Source of the DNA: an uncultured archaeon
GTDB lineage: Archaea > Halobacteriota > Methanosarcinia > Methanosarcinales > Methanoperedenaceae
Direction of reading: 5' to 3'
DNA length: 8,325 nucleotides
NCBI GenBank assembly: GCA_902386085.1
Contig: CABMIA010000118.1
Coordinates: 1-8,325, forward strand
Numbering within the stretch: the first letter of the stretch is position 1; every line of letters starts with the position of its first letter. A program made the position numbers and the translations under genes. The notes beneath the pieces are model-generated. The model had not been told where the DNA came from, ran no database searches, and saw only the letters and a program-made list of their open reading frames with translations. Below, piece by piece: positions 1 through 4,603 of this stretch.

Positions 1-831
1 ACCCTGCAGGGTTTTAAGGAATACGTCATGTACTTTAGGTAAATCTTCAGGATGAATGAGCGGAGCAAAATTATTATTTATCAAATCTGAAAGTCCGTAC
101 CCACTGGTCTCTTCGCACCGCTTGTTAAAAAAAGTGTAGTTACCTTTGGTATCTAATGCCCAGATGAGATCGTGCGCAGTTTCAACGATCGTACGGTAGC
201 GTTCTTCGCTCTGACGCAGCGCTTTTTGTTCGACTGCCATCAGTTTAGCTTTTAGTTCTATCTTCTGGAATTGCAATATCAGGAATCCAATTATCATCCC
301 GGACGCAATAACAATTAAGGCAGTACCAATACCGGACTCTCTCTCTGCTTGTTGCGCCCTTTCACTGTAAAATGTGCTCGTATTGGCAATCAGATCACTA
401 AGCACAATAAAACCCGGATCGACTCGTTCCTTATCGAGGATATCTGCTTTTTCAAGATTTCCAGCCGCAATCAGTCTAAAATTCTCATCTATCGAGGTTT
501 CAAATTCGAGTTGAGTTTTGCTAATTTGTTGCAGCCTCTCTTCACCCGGATCAAGCAGCATCAATCCATCAAGCGTTTGCGCTATCTGACTCTCAACCTG
601 CTGAACTTCTTCAAGAATTTTCGGATCAGGTCTCCTCTCGAACTGCCATTCCAGAGCGTCAAGATGATATGATTGCCCTTTGAGGCTAGACAGTAATATC
701 TCTGCTTGATGGCTATCATCAGCATATTGGCGGAGCGCAGCAATGGAAATAGCAGCTATCAGCGCAACCGTTAGTGCAATAGCAAGGATTGCCCACCCTG
801 GGATTTTACTTTTGCCTTTCATGATAGACAT
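1..831 (-). CDS. Membrane sensor protein with PAS domain, C-terminus cut by window edge (probable sensor kinase)
   Basis: This is an open minus-strand frame of 277 codons that runs off the left edge. After a short basic start (MSIMKGKSK) there is a transmembrane helix at about residues 13-33. A largely helical, acidic extracytoplasmic region follows at 34-165, of four-helix-bundle/CHASE3-like type, and then a second helix at about 167-188. A charged linker (about 189-207) leads into a PAS domain from about 208. The PAS is recognisable from ERYRTIVETAHDLIW near its start and HPEDLPKVHDVF near the cut end. This order is typical of histidine kinases that sense an extracellular or membrane signal. 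The kinase core would lie outside the window, so a diguanylate cyclase or other output cannot be excluded. Two in-frame ATGs (831 and 822) compete and neither has a clear ribosome binding site. It is divergent from the tungstate-binding protein gene. Confidence 0.85.
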   Translation of the reverse strand, partial: MSIMKGKSKIPGWAILAIALTVALIAAISIAALRQYADDSHQAEILLSSLKGQSYHLDALEWQFERRPDPKILEEVQQVESQIAQTLDGLMLLDPGEERLQQISKTQLEFETSIDENFRLIAAGNLEKADILDKERVDPGFIVLSDLIANTSTFYSERAQQAERESGIGTALIVIASGMIIGFLILQFQKIELKAKLMAVEQKALRQSEERYRTIVETAHDLIWALDTKGNYTFFNKRCEETSGYGLSDLINNNFAPLIHPEDLPKVHDVFLKTLQG

Positions 832-903
832 TAATTTCAGGGAAATATCCTGTAAAGAACACAGATGCAAATATTGCCTGTGCTGTCGGAATATGGTTAT
901 TAA

Positions 904-919
904 GGTAATTAAATTTACC
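904..919. promoter_or_regulatory. Palindromic AT-rich element between divergent genes (possible operator or TATA element)
   Basis: The 171-bp gap between the sensor gene and tupA contains GGTAA-ttaaat-TTACC, a perfect 5-bp inverted repeat around an AT-rich centre. The centre could serve as a TATA element in either direction. Its distance from the tupA start would leave a leader of about 65 nt that carries the AGGGA motif at 991-995. No other strong promoter stands out in the gap. The assignment rests on symmetry and position only. Confidence 0.25.
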
Positions 920-1002
920 CATCATTCATTGCGCTATTAACCAGTAGAAGCCGGTTCTTTCGATAGTTTTATTAGCACTCGTTATAATTAAGGGAACGTT
1001 CA

Positions 1003-1872
1003 ATGGTGTATAAAAAACGTGTTGTAAAGATAATCTTGGTTTTAGTTCTACTTTCTTTATTTGCCGGTTGTATCCAGCAACCGGGTGGCAATAAATCCCA
1101 TATAGCCCCAGTGCAAGAGGAATTACGAATAGCTACGACCACATCTACCTGCGATACAGGATTGATGGACGTCCTTAACAAAAAATTCGAAGAAACGAAC
1201 AATGTGAAAATAATAAAGATTTGTAGGGGAACGAGCGAGGCAATTGCCAGAAGTGAACGTGGAGAAGCAGACGTAGTAATCGCACACTCAGTCCCCGCCG
1301 AACTAAAGGCTGTTGCGAATGGAACTTTTATCAACCGACGCTATATAATGTACAACTATTTCGCAGTAATCGGTCCTGAGAGCGACCCTGCGGGAATAAA
1401 AAGTGCCAGTAATGCTTCAGATGCTTTCCGCAGAATCGCCACAAAACAATCCACCTTTATATCTTGGGGTGATGATTCAGGCACACATCAATTGGAAAGA
1501 TCGATCTGGGAAGCTGCAAACGTCACTCCTGCCGGAACATGGTATCAATCATCGGGCAAAGGCATGAGGGAGACAATCATTGAAGCTAGCACAAAAGAAG
1601 GCTACACCCTTTCTGAAAGAGGAACCTATCTTGCCATGAAGGATGAAATAAAACTAAAGGTACTATTTGAAAAAGACCAGACTTTTCTTTTTAATCCATA
1701 TCATGTTATGGCCGTGAACCCGGCAAAGTTTCAAGCAGTAAAATACGGCCTTGCAAAAAAATATATTGATTATTTGATATCTCCTGAAGCACAGGATATT
1801 ATCAGAGACTATGACAAAGATAAATATGGCGAGGCTCTCTTCGTGCCCGCGGCGAATGCTGCGGAAAATTGA
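1003..1872 (+). CDS. tupA: Tungstate-binding lipoprotein, TupA family (ABC transporter solute-binding protein)
   Basis: This is a 289-residue extracytoplasmic binding protein that should capture tungstate for an ABC importer. Residues 1-22 form a basic, hydrophobic signal ending in a lipobox, LFAG-C23, so the mature protein is probably lipid-anchored. TupA-family signatures appear in order: TTTST at 45-49, an oxyanion-loop-like RGTSEA at 75-80, GDDSGTH at 156-162, WYQSSGKGM at 180-188, YTLSERGTYL at 201-210 and NPYHVMAVNP at 231-240. Length matches the family. AGGGA at 991-995 lies 7 nt before the ATG and supports this start. The usual TupA GTG(K/Q)AL loop reads GTSEAI here, and a Cys follows TTTST, so the binding site is slightly unusual. 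No permease (tupB) or ATPase (tupC) gene follows. Molybdate binding is the main alternative, but the motifs favour the Tup branch. Confidence 0.9.
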   Translation: MVYKKRVVKIILVLVLLSLFAGCIQQPGGNKSHIAPVQEELRIATTTSTCDTGLMDVLNKKFEETNNVKIIKICRGTSEAIARSERGEADVVIAHSVPAELKAVANGTFINRRYIMYNYFAVIGPESDPAGIKSASNASDAFRRIATKQSTFISWGDDSGTHQLERSIWEAANVTPAGTWYQSSGKGMRETIIEASTKEGYTLSERGTYLAMKDEIKLKVLFEKDQTFLFNPYHVMAVNPAKFQAVKYGLAKKYIDYLISPEAQDIIRDYDKDKYGEALFVPAANAAEN

Positions 1873-2180
1873 TCGTGAGAAAAAAAATTTGAAGAAGTGT
1901 TTCAACGAAAAAAAGATGTTAATAATCTGGAACAAACTGGACTTTTAGGAAAAACCACCTTTGCCTTATATATAGTTTATATAAATATATTTAATATGAA
2001 TTTAACAAATACGTTTGACAGATAATGTATTTTTATTCATATCATAAGCAGTTTATCCTTCTGAAATAACCGAATCGGGAGCTATCGTGCTAAATCAATA
2101 ACTATATAAATACGCACGCTGATAAGATTATGTGTTAATGTAAAAACGGTAAAAATTAAAAACTGAGATGGAAGGGTTGG
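1873..2180. other. Intergenic region, AT-rich, with promoter for the first winged-helix gene
   Basis: No convincing gene is present in these 308 bases. A very AT-rich tract at about 1966-1998 is made of repeated TATATA/TTTATATAAATA-like words and could hold promoter elements or simply be flexible DNA. A cleaner TATA box lies at 2103-2111. No clear hairpin terminator is seen after tupA. Confidence 0.6.
2103..2111 (+). promoter_or_regulatory. Archaeal TATA box for the first winged-helix paralogue
   Basis: TATATAAAT is a near-consensus archaeal TATA box. With the usual 25-30 nt to the transcription start, the mRNA would begin near 2132-2138. That leaves a leader of about 45 nt before the ATG at 2181, which contains a GGAAGGG Shine-Dalgarno-like stretch. 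Unlike the later paralogues, this gene lacks the CAAAGTTATTTAA promoter version. Confidence 0.55.
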
Positions 2181-2435
2181 ATGAAAAGAGAACGGAGTAA
2201 ATGGGAGATTATCTTTGATGTGCTCAAAGTGACGCATGAAGAAAGAAATGCAAGAAAAACCCGGATCATGCAAAGAGCATATCTTGACTGGAAGAATTTC
2301 CAGAGATATTTTAAATTTCTTATAGATGAAGGTTATATAGCAAATTGCAATCCTGAATTTGATCGGTATGAACTGACGGAGGAAGGAAAAAATTTATTGA
2401 CTAAATTGAGAGAAGTGTGCAGGATATTGCGTTAA
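2181..2435 (+). CDS. Small winged-helix DNA-binding protein, ArnR1-like type (tandem paralogue 1)
   Basis: This 84-residue protein consists of a single winged helix-turn-helix domain. KRERSKWEIIFDVLKV forms the first helix and KTRIMQRAYLDWKNFQRYFKFL (residues 26-47) the HTH core. GYIANCNPE and RYELTEEGKNLL (62-73) form the wing and last helix. The pattern (K-T-R-I-M, then L-x-x-x-G-[YL]-I, then Y-x-L-T-x-x-G) fits the archaeal ArnR1-like winged-helix family, whose members act as small cytoplasmic transcription regulators, probably as dimers. It is about 62% identical by eye to the second paralogue and is the most divergent of the three intact copies. GGAAGGG just before the ATG supports the start, though the spacing is short. 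The target is unknown; autoregulation or control of neighbouring genes is plausible but not shown. Confidence 0.85.
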   Translation: MKRERSKWEIIFDVLKVTHEERNARKTRIMQRAYLDWKNFQRYFKFLIDEGYIANCNPEFDRYELTEEGKNLLTKLREVCRILR

Positions 2436-2497
2436 GGATTTGTTTGAATTTTGATATATGCCTTTAACTTGTGGTTTTGACAGATGTTAAAGCATAT

Positions 2498-2510
2498 CAA
2501 AGTTATTTAA
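2498..2510 (+). promoter_or_regulatory. BRE/TATA promoter, copy A
   Basis: CAAAG followed by TTATTTAA resembles an archaeal BRE plus TATA box. It is conserved at 3051-3063 and, in weaker form, at 3735-3746. Transcription would start near 2530, leaving a leader of about 100 nt with GGAGGT at 2612-2617. A second AT-rich word just downstream (TTGATATATA) is an alternative box. Confidence 0.55.
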
Positions 2511-2630
2511 GGGAATTATTGATATATACCGCATTACACTGCCCAAAACAGGAAACTGTGGAGTTGGGTTTGTATATGATCTGATAGGAAGTTTACATTG
2601 TTCCCAAAAATGGAGGTAAGGTGAAAATGG

Positions 2631-2885
2631 ATGAAAAGGGAGAGAAGCAAGTGGGAAATTATTCTGGATATTCTTAAGGTAGTAGAGGAAGAAGAAAAAA
2701 TCAAAAAGACACGGGTAATGCAAAAGGCATGCCTTGACTGGAGGAATTTCCAGAGACATTTTGATTTTATGCTAAAGGAAGGTTTTATGGCGAAGTGCAA
2801 CCCTGAAATCGGTTACTATGAGCTAACAGAGAAAGGAAGAAATCTATTGAATAAATTGAGTGATGTGGGTGAAATGTTACATTAA
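2631..2885 (+). CDS. Small winged-helix DNA-binding protein, ArnR1-like type (tandem paralogue 2)
   Basis: This 84-residue single-domain winged-helix regulator has the same layout as its neighbours: RERSKWEIILDILKVV helix, KTRVMQKACLDWRNFQRHF helix-turn-helix (26-44), EGFMAKCNPE turn, and YYELTEKGRNLL wing and last helix (62-73). About 67 of 84 positions are identical to paralogue 3, and residues 20-40 are identical. The start needs care. GGAGGT at 2612-2617 is 9 nt from an ATG at 2627 that aligns with the start of paralogue 3, but that ATG is out of frame by one base. The in-frame ATG at 2631 sits 13 nt from the ribosome site and restores the domain. Expression may therefore be weaker than for paralogue 3. 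It is likely a cytoplasmic transcription factor; its target is unknown. Confidence 0.85.
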   Translation: MKRERSKWEIILDILKVVEEEEKIKKTRVMQKACLDWRNFQRHFDFMLKEGFMAKCNPEIGYYELTEKGRNLLNKLSDVGEMLH

Positions 2886-2917
2886 GACGTTCAAGAAAAA
2901 CAGGATAGGGAAGGAAC

Positions 2918-2988
2918 ATGAATTGAAAAAAGAACGAAGCAAGCGGGTGATCATTTCTAATGTGCTCAAGGTTACGATTCTGTTTTAA
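2918..2988 (+). pseudogene. Remnant of a fourth winged-helix paralogue (internal deletion)
   Basis: Starting at TTG 2923, the frame reads LKKERSKRVIISNVLKVT, which matches the first helix of the paralogues (KRERSKWEIIFDVLKVT in paralogue 1). It then passes into ILF and a stop at 2986-2988. The rest of the domain is missing. The sequence after the break resembles the region just downstream of paralogue 1 (GATTTGTTTGAATTTTG versus GATTCTGTTTTAATTTAG), so an internal deletion of roughly 190 bp joined the gene start to its own 3' flank. An ATG at 2918 is followed at once by a stop in its own frame. It is too short to fold as a winged helix and is probably not functional. Confidence 0.7.
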
Positions 2989-3050
2989 TTTAGCCGTATG
3001 TTTTTAACTTATGGTTTGGACATATGGTTTCAACACATGTTCTTGCAAGT

Positions 3051-3063
3051 CAAAGTTATTTAA
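3051..3063 (+). promoter_or_regulatory. BRE/TATA promoter, copy B
   Basis: CAAAGTTATTTAA is identical to copy A at 2498-2510. It is preceded by GACATATG at 3019-3026, a word also present before copy C (3715-3722) and seen as GACAGATG before copy A. A start near 3085 would give a leader of about 100 nt with GGAGGT at 3169-3174. Confidence 0.55.
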
Positions 3064-3182
3064 AGGAATTATTGATATATATCGCATTCATTGCCCAAAA
3101 ACAGTAAAGTGTGGAGTTTGGGCTTGTATAGAGGCTAATAGGAAGATTTGTACATTTTCGCCAAAACTGGAGGTTAATAAGG

Positions 3183-3440
3183 ATGGATAAAAAAGAGAGG
3201 AGCAGGTGGGAAATTATCTTGGATGTTCTTAAGGTAGTGCAGGAAGAAGAAAAAATCAAAAAGACACGGGTAATGCAAAAGGCATGCCTTGACTGGAGGA
3301 ATTTCAAGAGACATTTTGATTTTATGCTAAAGGAAGGTTATATAACAAAGTGGAACCCTGAAATCGGTTACTATGAGCTAACAGAGAATGGAAAAAATCT
3401 GCTGGAAAGGCTGAAAGACGTGGACGAGACATTACATTAA
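3183..3440 (+). CDS. Small winged-helix DNA-binding protein, ArnR1-like type (tandem paralogue 3)
   Basis: This 85-residue winged-helix protein is the closest relative of paralogue 2 in this locus. It has the ERSRWEIILDVLKVV first helix, the KTRVMQKACLDWRNFKRHF helix-turn-helix, the EGYITKWNPE turn and the YYELTENGKNLLERL wing and final helix. GGAGGT at 3169-3174 lies 8 nt before the ATG, the best translation signal of the three copies. Changes relative to paralogue 2 concentrate in the N-terminal residues, the turn (FMAKC versus YITKW) and the last helix, while the presumed DNA-reading part is almost unchanged. The two proteins may therefore bind the same site while differing in dimerisation or effector response. 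Its stop lies 2 nt from the stop of the convergent minus-strand gene. Confidence 0.87.
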   Translation: MDKKERSRWEIILDVLKVVQEEEKIKKTRVMQKACLDWRNFKRHFDFMLKEGYITKWNPEIGYYELTENGKNLLERLKDVDETLH

Positions 3441-3442
3441 GA

Positions 3443-3640
3443 TTATATTTCCAGCAATTTCAATCCTCTGTTGGTTATTCTTATCTTCTCATCATCTTTA
3501 TTAACAAACGCCTGTTCCTCAAGGAAACCAAGCACTTTACTTAACTTTTCATCAGGCATTGATATCTCGTCCCTTATTACCTTGATATCATGCCACTGCG
3601 AATCATGGAGAAGCTCAAGAACCTTGTCAAGATATTTCAT
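3443..3640 (-). CDS. Small winged-helix DNA-binding protein, different family from the tandem paralogues
   Basis: This 65-residue protein has a compact winged-helix layout. YLDKVLELLHDSQWHDIKVI (residues 3-22) carries the typical W-H-D turn between helix 1 and helix 2. RDEISMPDEKLSKVLGFLEEQ forms the turn and recognition helix, and DDEKIRITNRGLKLLEI the wing and last strand/helix. Similar small archaeal proteins are common and usually act as transcription regulators; no specific target can be named. It is not closely related to the three plus-strand paralogues. A TATA box at 3667-3674 (minus strand) lies about 30 nt from the start, and no Shine-Dalgarno is visible (TAACAAAATAACA-ATG), so the mRNA is probably leaderless. 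It converges on paralogue 3 with a 2-bp gap, so the 3' ends of the two transcripts must overlap. Confidence 0.78.
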   Translation of the reverse strand: MKYLDKVLELLHDSQWHDIKVIRDEISMPDEKLSKVLGFLEEQAFVNKDDEKIRITNRGLKLLEI

Positions 3641-3666
3641 TGTTATTTTGTTAATAGTTAGCTTGT

Positions 3667-3674
3667 TATTTATA
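3667..3674 (-). promoter_or_regulatory. TATA box of the minus-strand winged-helix gene
   Basis: Read on the minus strand this is TATAAATA within GCTATAAATAAC, a strong archaeal TATA box. Its centre is about 30 nt from the ATG at 3640, which places the transcription start within a few bases of the start codon. Confidence 0.6.
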
Positions 3675-3697
3675 GCTTCTGATTCGCCGCTGCGTGC

Positions 3698-3752
3698 TTT
3701 TGATATGCGCTTTAGACATATGCTCTTAATAGTCGAAGTTATTTAAAGAATT
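3698..3752 (+). repeat. Third, degenerate copy of the winged-helix promoter segment (copy C)
   Basis: TTTTGATATGCGCTTTA, GACATATG and GTCGAAGTTATTTAAAG-AATT line up with copy A (TTTTGATATATGCCTTTA ... ATCAAAGTTATTTAAGGGAATT) and copy B (GACATATG ... GTCAAAGTTATTTAAAGGAATT). Similarity ends just after the TATA box, so the promoter but not the gene is conserved here. The TATA-like TTATTTAAA is at 3739-3747. It points toward the small ORFs and the sorting cluster. Confidence 0.6.
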
Positions 3753-3794
3753 GAGTGGCAAAGTGAATGATGATGAACTGTCATTGAGGTCATT

Positions 3795-3926
3795 ATGGAT
3801 GAAACAAAGATGTCAGTGGAAACGATAGATGGGGTGAAGTGCAAACATCCCCAAAGCTACAGGATATTTGAAAAGGAAGCTGTCGAAGAAATCGCGTTGA
3901 TGGATACATGGAGCGATATATTATGA
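3795..3926 (+). CDS. Possible small protein, 43 residues, unknown function
   Basis: This short frame starts at an ATG 4 nt after GAGGT (3786-3790) and about 50 nt after the copy C TATA box. The product is mixed and charged, beginning MDETKMSVETIDG, followed by VKCKHPQSYRIFEKEA and an acidic end. It has no signal peptide and no membrane segment. I do not recognise a family. Its stop overlaps the ATG of the next small frame (ATGA at 3923-3926). A real small gene fits the promoter and ribosome site, but the 5' remnant of a decayed gene, or chance, cannot be excluded. Confidence 0.35.
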   Translation: MDETKMSVETIDGVKCKHPQSYRIFEKEAVEEIALMDTWSDIL

Positions 3927-4033
3927 GATTTGAGGTTAAAGATCAGCATCCTTTGAAGCAATGGGAAGAACCCCTCCATTGTGGTGCTCAGTTATGCTCA
4001 GAAGATAATATAATACAAACTGAGAGGAGGTGA
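3923..4033 (+). CDS. Possible small protein, 36 residues, or non-coding leader
   Basis: The frame opens at the ATGA overlap with the preceding small ORF and has GGAG 9 nt upstream. It stops at 4031-4033, one base before the ATG of the surface-protein gene, with that gene's ribosome site inside its last codons. The arrangement would allow translational coupling across all three frames. The predicted peptide (MRFEVKDQHPLKQWEEP at its start) matches nothing I recognise and its composition is not strongly protein-like. It may simply be leader sequence. Confidence 0.22.
   Translation: MRFEVKDQHPLKQWEEPLHCGAQLCSEDNIIQTERR
4025..4033 (+). promoter_or_regulatory. Strong Shine-Dalgarno site of the first surface-protein gene
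   Basis: AGGAGGTGA is a full match to the anti-Shine-Dalgarno end of 16S rRNA and the strongest ribosome site in the window. It can serve the ATG at 4035 (GGAGG 4 nt away) or the in-frame ATG at 4041 (10 nt away). The latter would shorten the signal peptide by two residues. Confidence 0.7.
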
Positions 4034-4034
4034 A

Positions 4035-4529
4035 ATGAAAATGGGACATAAAAGACTAGTAATGACTGTGGTTTTGGCGATGTTGTTCATGGCTGGAACT
4101 GCCGCTGCATTAGATATCACAGTACTTCCAACATCCGGCCCCAATGTAAAACCTGATGGTACAATATTAGTACCTGTGGGTGCCAATGCATTTGAAAGCG
4201 TGGGCCTGGCCGCCGAATACAATGGCTTTGTTGCAGGTAAAGATCCCTACATGGTTCAGGTTGTCAGGAACGACGGCACACCTATGTTTTCAGTAGGTGG
4301 AAAATTGGCAACAGGTAATGATGTCATTCCAATAAACTGGGTAGTTCCGAATGATAGGAAGCACACCTACACAGTAATAGCAACCGGGATGAGCGGGACA
4401 ACCATAAGACAAAAGCTCGTACTTTCGATGGCACCAGTGGAACCAGTCCCAGAACTTAGCACTGTAGTCCTCACGTCATCTGGAGTGATAGGACTGTTAG
4501 GGCTAGTAAGAATGCGAAGAAAAGATTAG
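4035..4529 (+). CDS. Small exported surface protein with PEF-CTERM-like sorting tail
   Basis: This 164-residue protein has a signal peptide (basic HKR, hydrophobic VMTVVLAMLFMAG, likely cleavage after TAAA near residue 25). A beta-rich, Ig-like body of about 105 residues without cysteines follows. The C-terminus reads VPELSTVVLTSSG (138-150), then a hydrophobic stretch and the basic end RMRRKD. This tripartite ending of short motif, membrane helix and positive cluster is the hallmark of archaeosortase substrates. It matches the PEF-CTERM type with L in place of F. Such tails are thought to be removed by an archaeosortase as the protein is fixed to the cell surface, and an archaeosortase gene lies 2.3 kb downstream. 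The translation signal is very strong and hairpins follow the stop, suggesting an abundant product from a partly separate transcript. The function of the body is unknown. Confidence 0.82.
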   Translation: MKMGHKRLVMTVVLAMLFMAGTAAALDITVLPTSGPNVKPDGTILVPVGANAFESVGLAAEYNGFVAGKDPYMVQVVRNDGTPMFSVGGKLATGNDVIPINWVVPNDRKHTYTVIATGMSGTTIRQKLVLSMAPVEPVPELSTVVLTSSGVIGLLGLVRMRRKD

Positions 4530-4532
4530 TAC

Positions 4533-4580
4533 ACATTTGAAAAAATGTTAGTGGCGTCTTTCAAGTAAAGACGCCTTTAT
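4533..4580 (+). terminator. Double hairpin between the two candidate substrate genes
   Basis: The first hairpin is ACATTT-GAAA-AAATGT (4533-4548), a 6-bp stem closed by a GNRA-type GAAA loop. The second is GGCGTCTTT-CAAGT-AAAGACGCC (4553-4575), a perfect 9-bp stem, followed by TTTATTTAT. The second looks like an intrinsic terminator or an mRNA-stabilising 3' structure. It lies only 15 nt before the next ribosome site, so read-through into the operon is likely and the structure could set the expression ratio. Confidence 0.65.
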
Positions 4581-4603
4581 TTATAATACAGGTGGAAAAT
4601 AGA

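Larger units (their letters stand above)
2449..2885 (+). repeat. Direct repeat copy A: promoter segment plus winged-helix gene
   Basis: This segment matches 2977-3440 over upstream region, leader and gene. Shared landmarks are the TTTAACTT(G/A)TGGTTT region, CAAAGTTATTTAA at 2498-2510 versus 3051-3063, GGAATTATTGATATATA, CCAAAA(A)CAG and the GGAGGT ribosome site. Inside the gene, 2686-2784 and 3241-3339 differ at one base of 99 (C2751 versus A3306). The offset is 553 bp upstream and 555 bp in the gene, showing only small indels. It is a tandem duplication. Confidence 0.85.
2977..3440 (+). repeat. Direct repeat copy B: promoter segment plus winged-helix gene
   Basis: This is the second copy of the 2449-2885 unit. 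With the remnant at 2918-2988 in front of it, the order gene-1-like, spacer, gene-2-like is seen twice. This suggests the original duplication covered two genes and that the second gene-1 copy later lost most of its body. Confidence 0.8.
3641..4034. other. Divergent control region and weakly coding stretch ahead of the sorting cluster
   Basis: This 394-bp stretch has no clear long gene. It holds a minus-strand TATA box, a third copy of the winged-helix promoter segment (3698-3752), two very small overlapping ORFs listed separately, and a strong ribosome binding site for the surface-protein gene at 4035. No tRNA-like or repeat array structure was seen. Confidence 0.6.

Noticed and set aside
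349..672. Plus-strand 107-codon frame
   Set aside because: It lies wholly opposite the sensor protein, whose minus-strand frame has clear membrane helices and a PAS domain; the plus-strand peptide has no recognisable features.
972..1334. Minus-strand 120-codon frame opposite the tupA start
   Set aside because: tupA has full family motifs on the plus strand; the opposite peptide resembles no family and has no ribosome site of its own.
2487..2800. Two overlapping minus-strand frames opposite winged-helix paralogue 2, and a similar one opposite paralogue 3 (3056-3307)
   Set aside because: They resemble each other only because the DNA beneath is duplicated; the plus-strand frames encode a clear winged-helix domain.
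2181..3440. CRISPR array or mobile element as explanation of the repeats
   Set aside because: The repeats are whole promoter-gene units of about 550 bp, without regular spacers, terminal inverted repeats or a transposase.
3471..3746. Plus-strand 91-codon frame
   Set aside because: It is antisense to the 65-residue winged-helix gene and runs through its promoter; the peptide is Ser/Leu-rich with no family signal.
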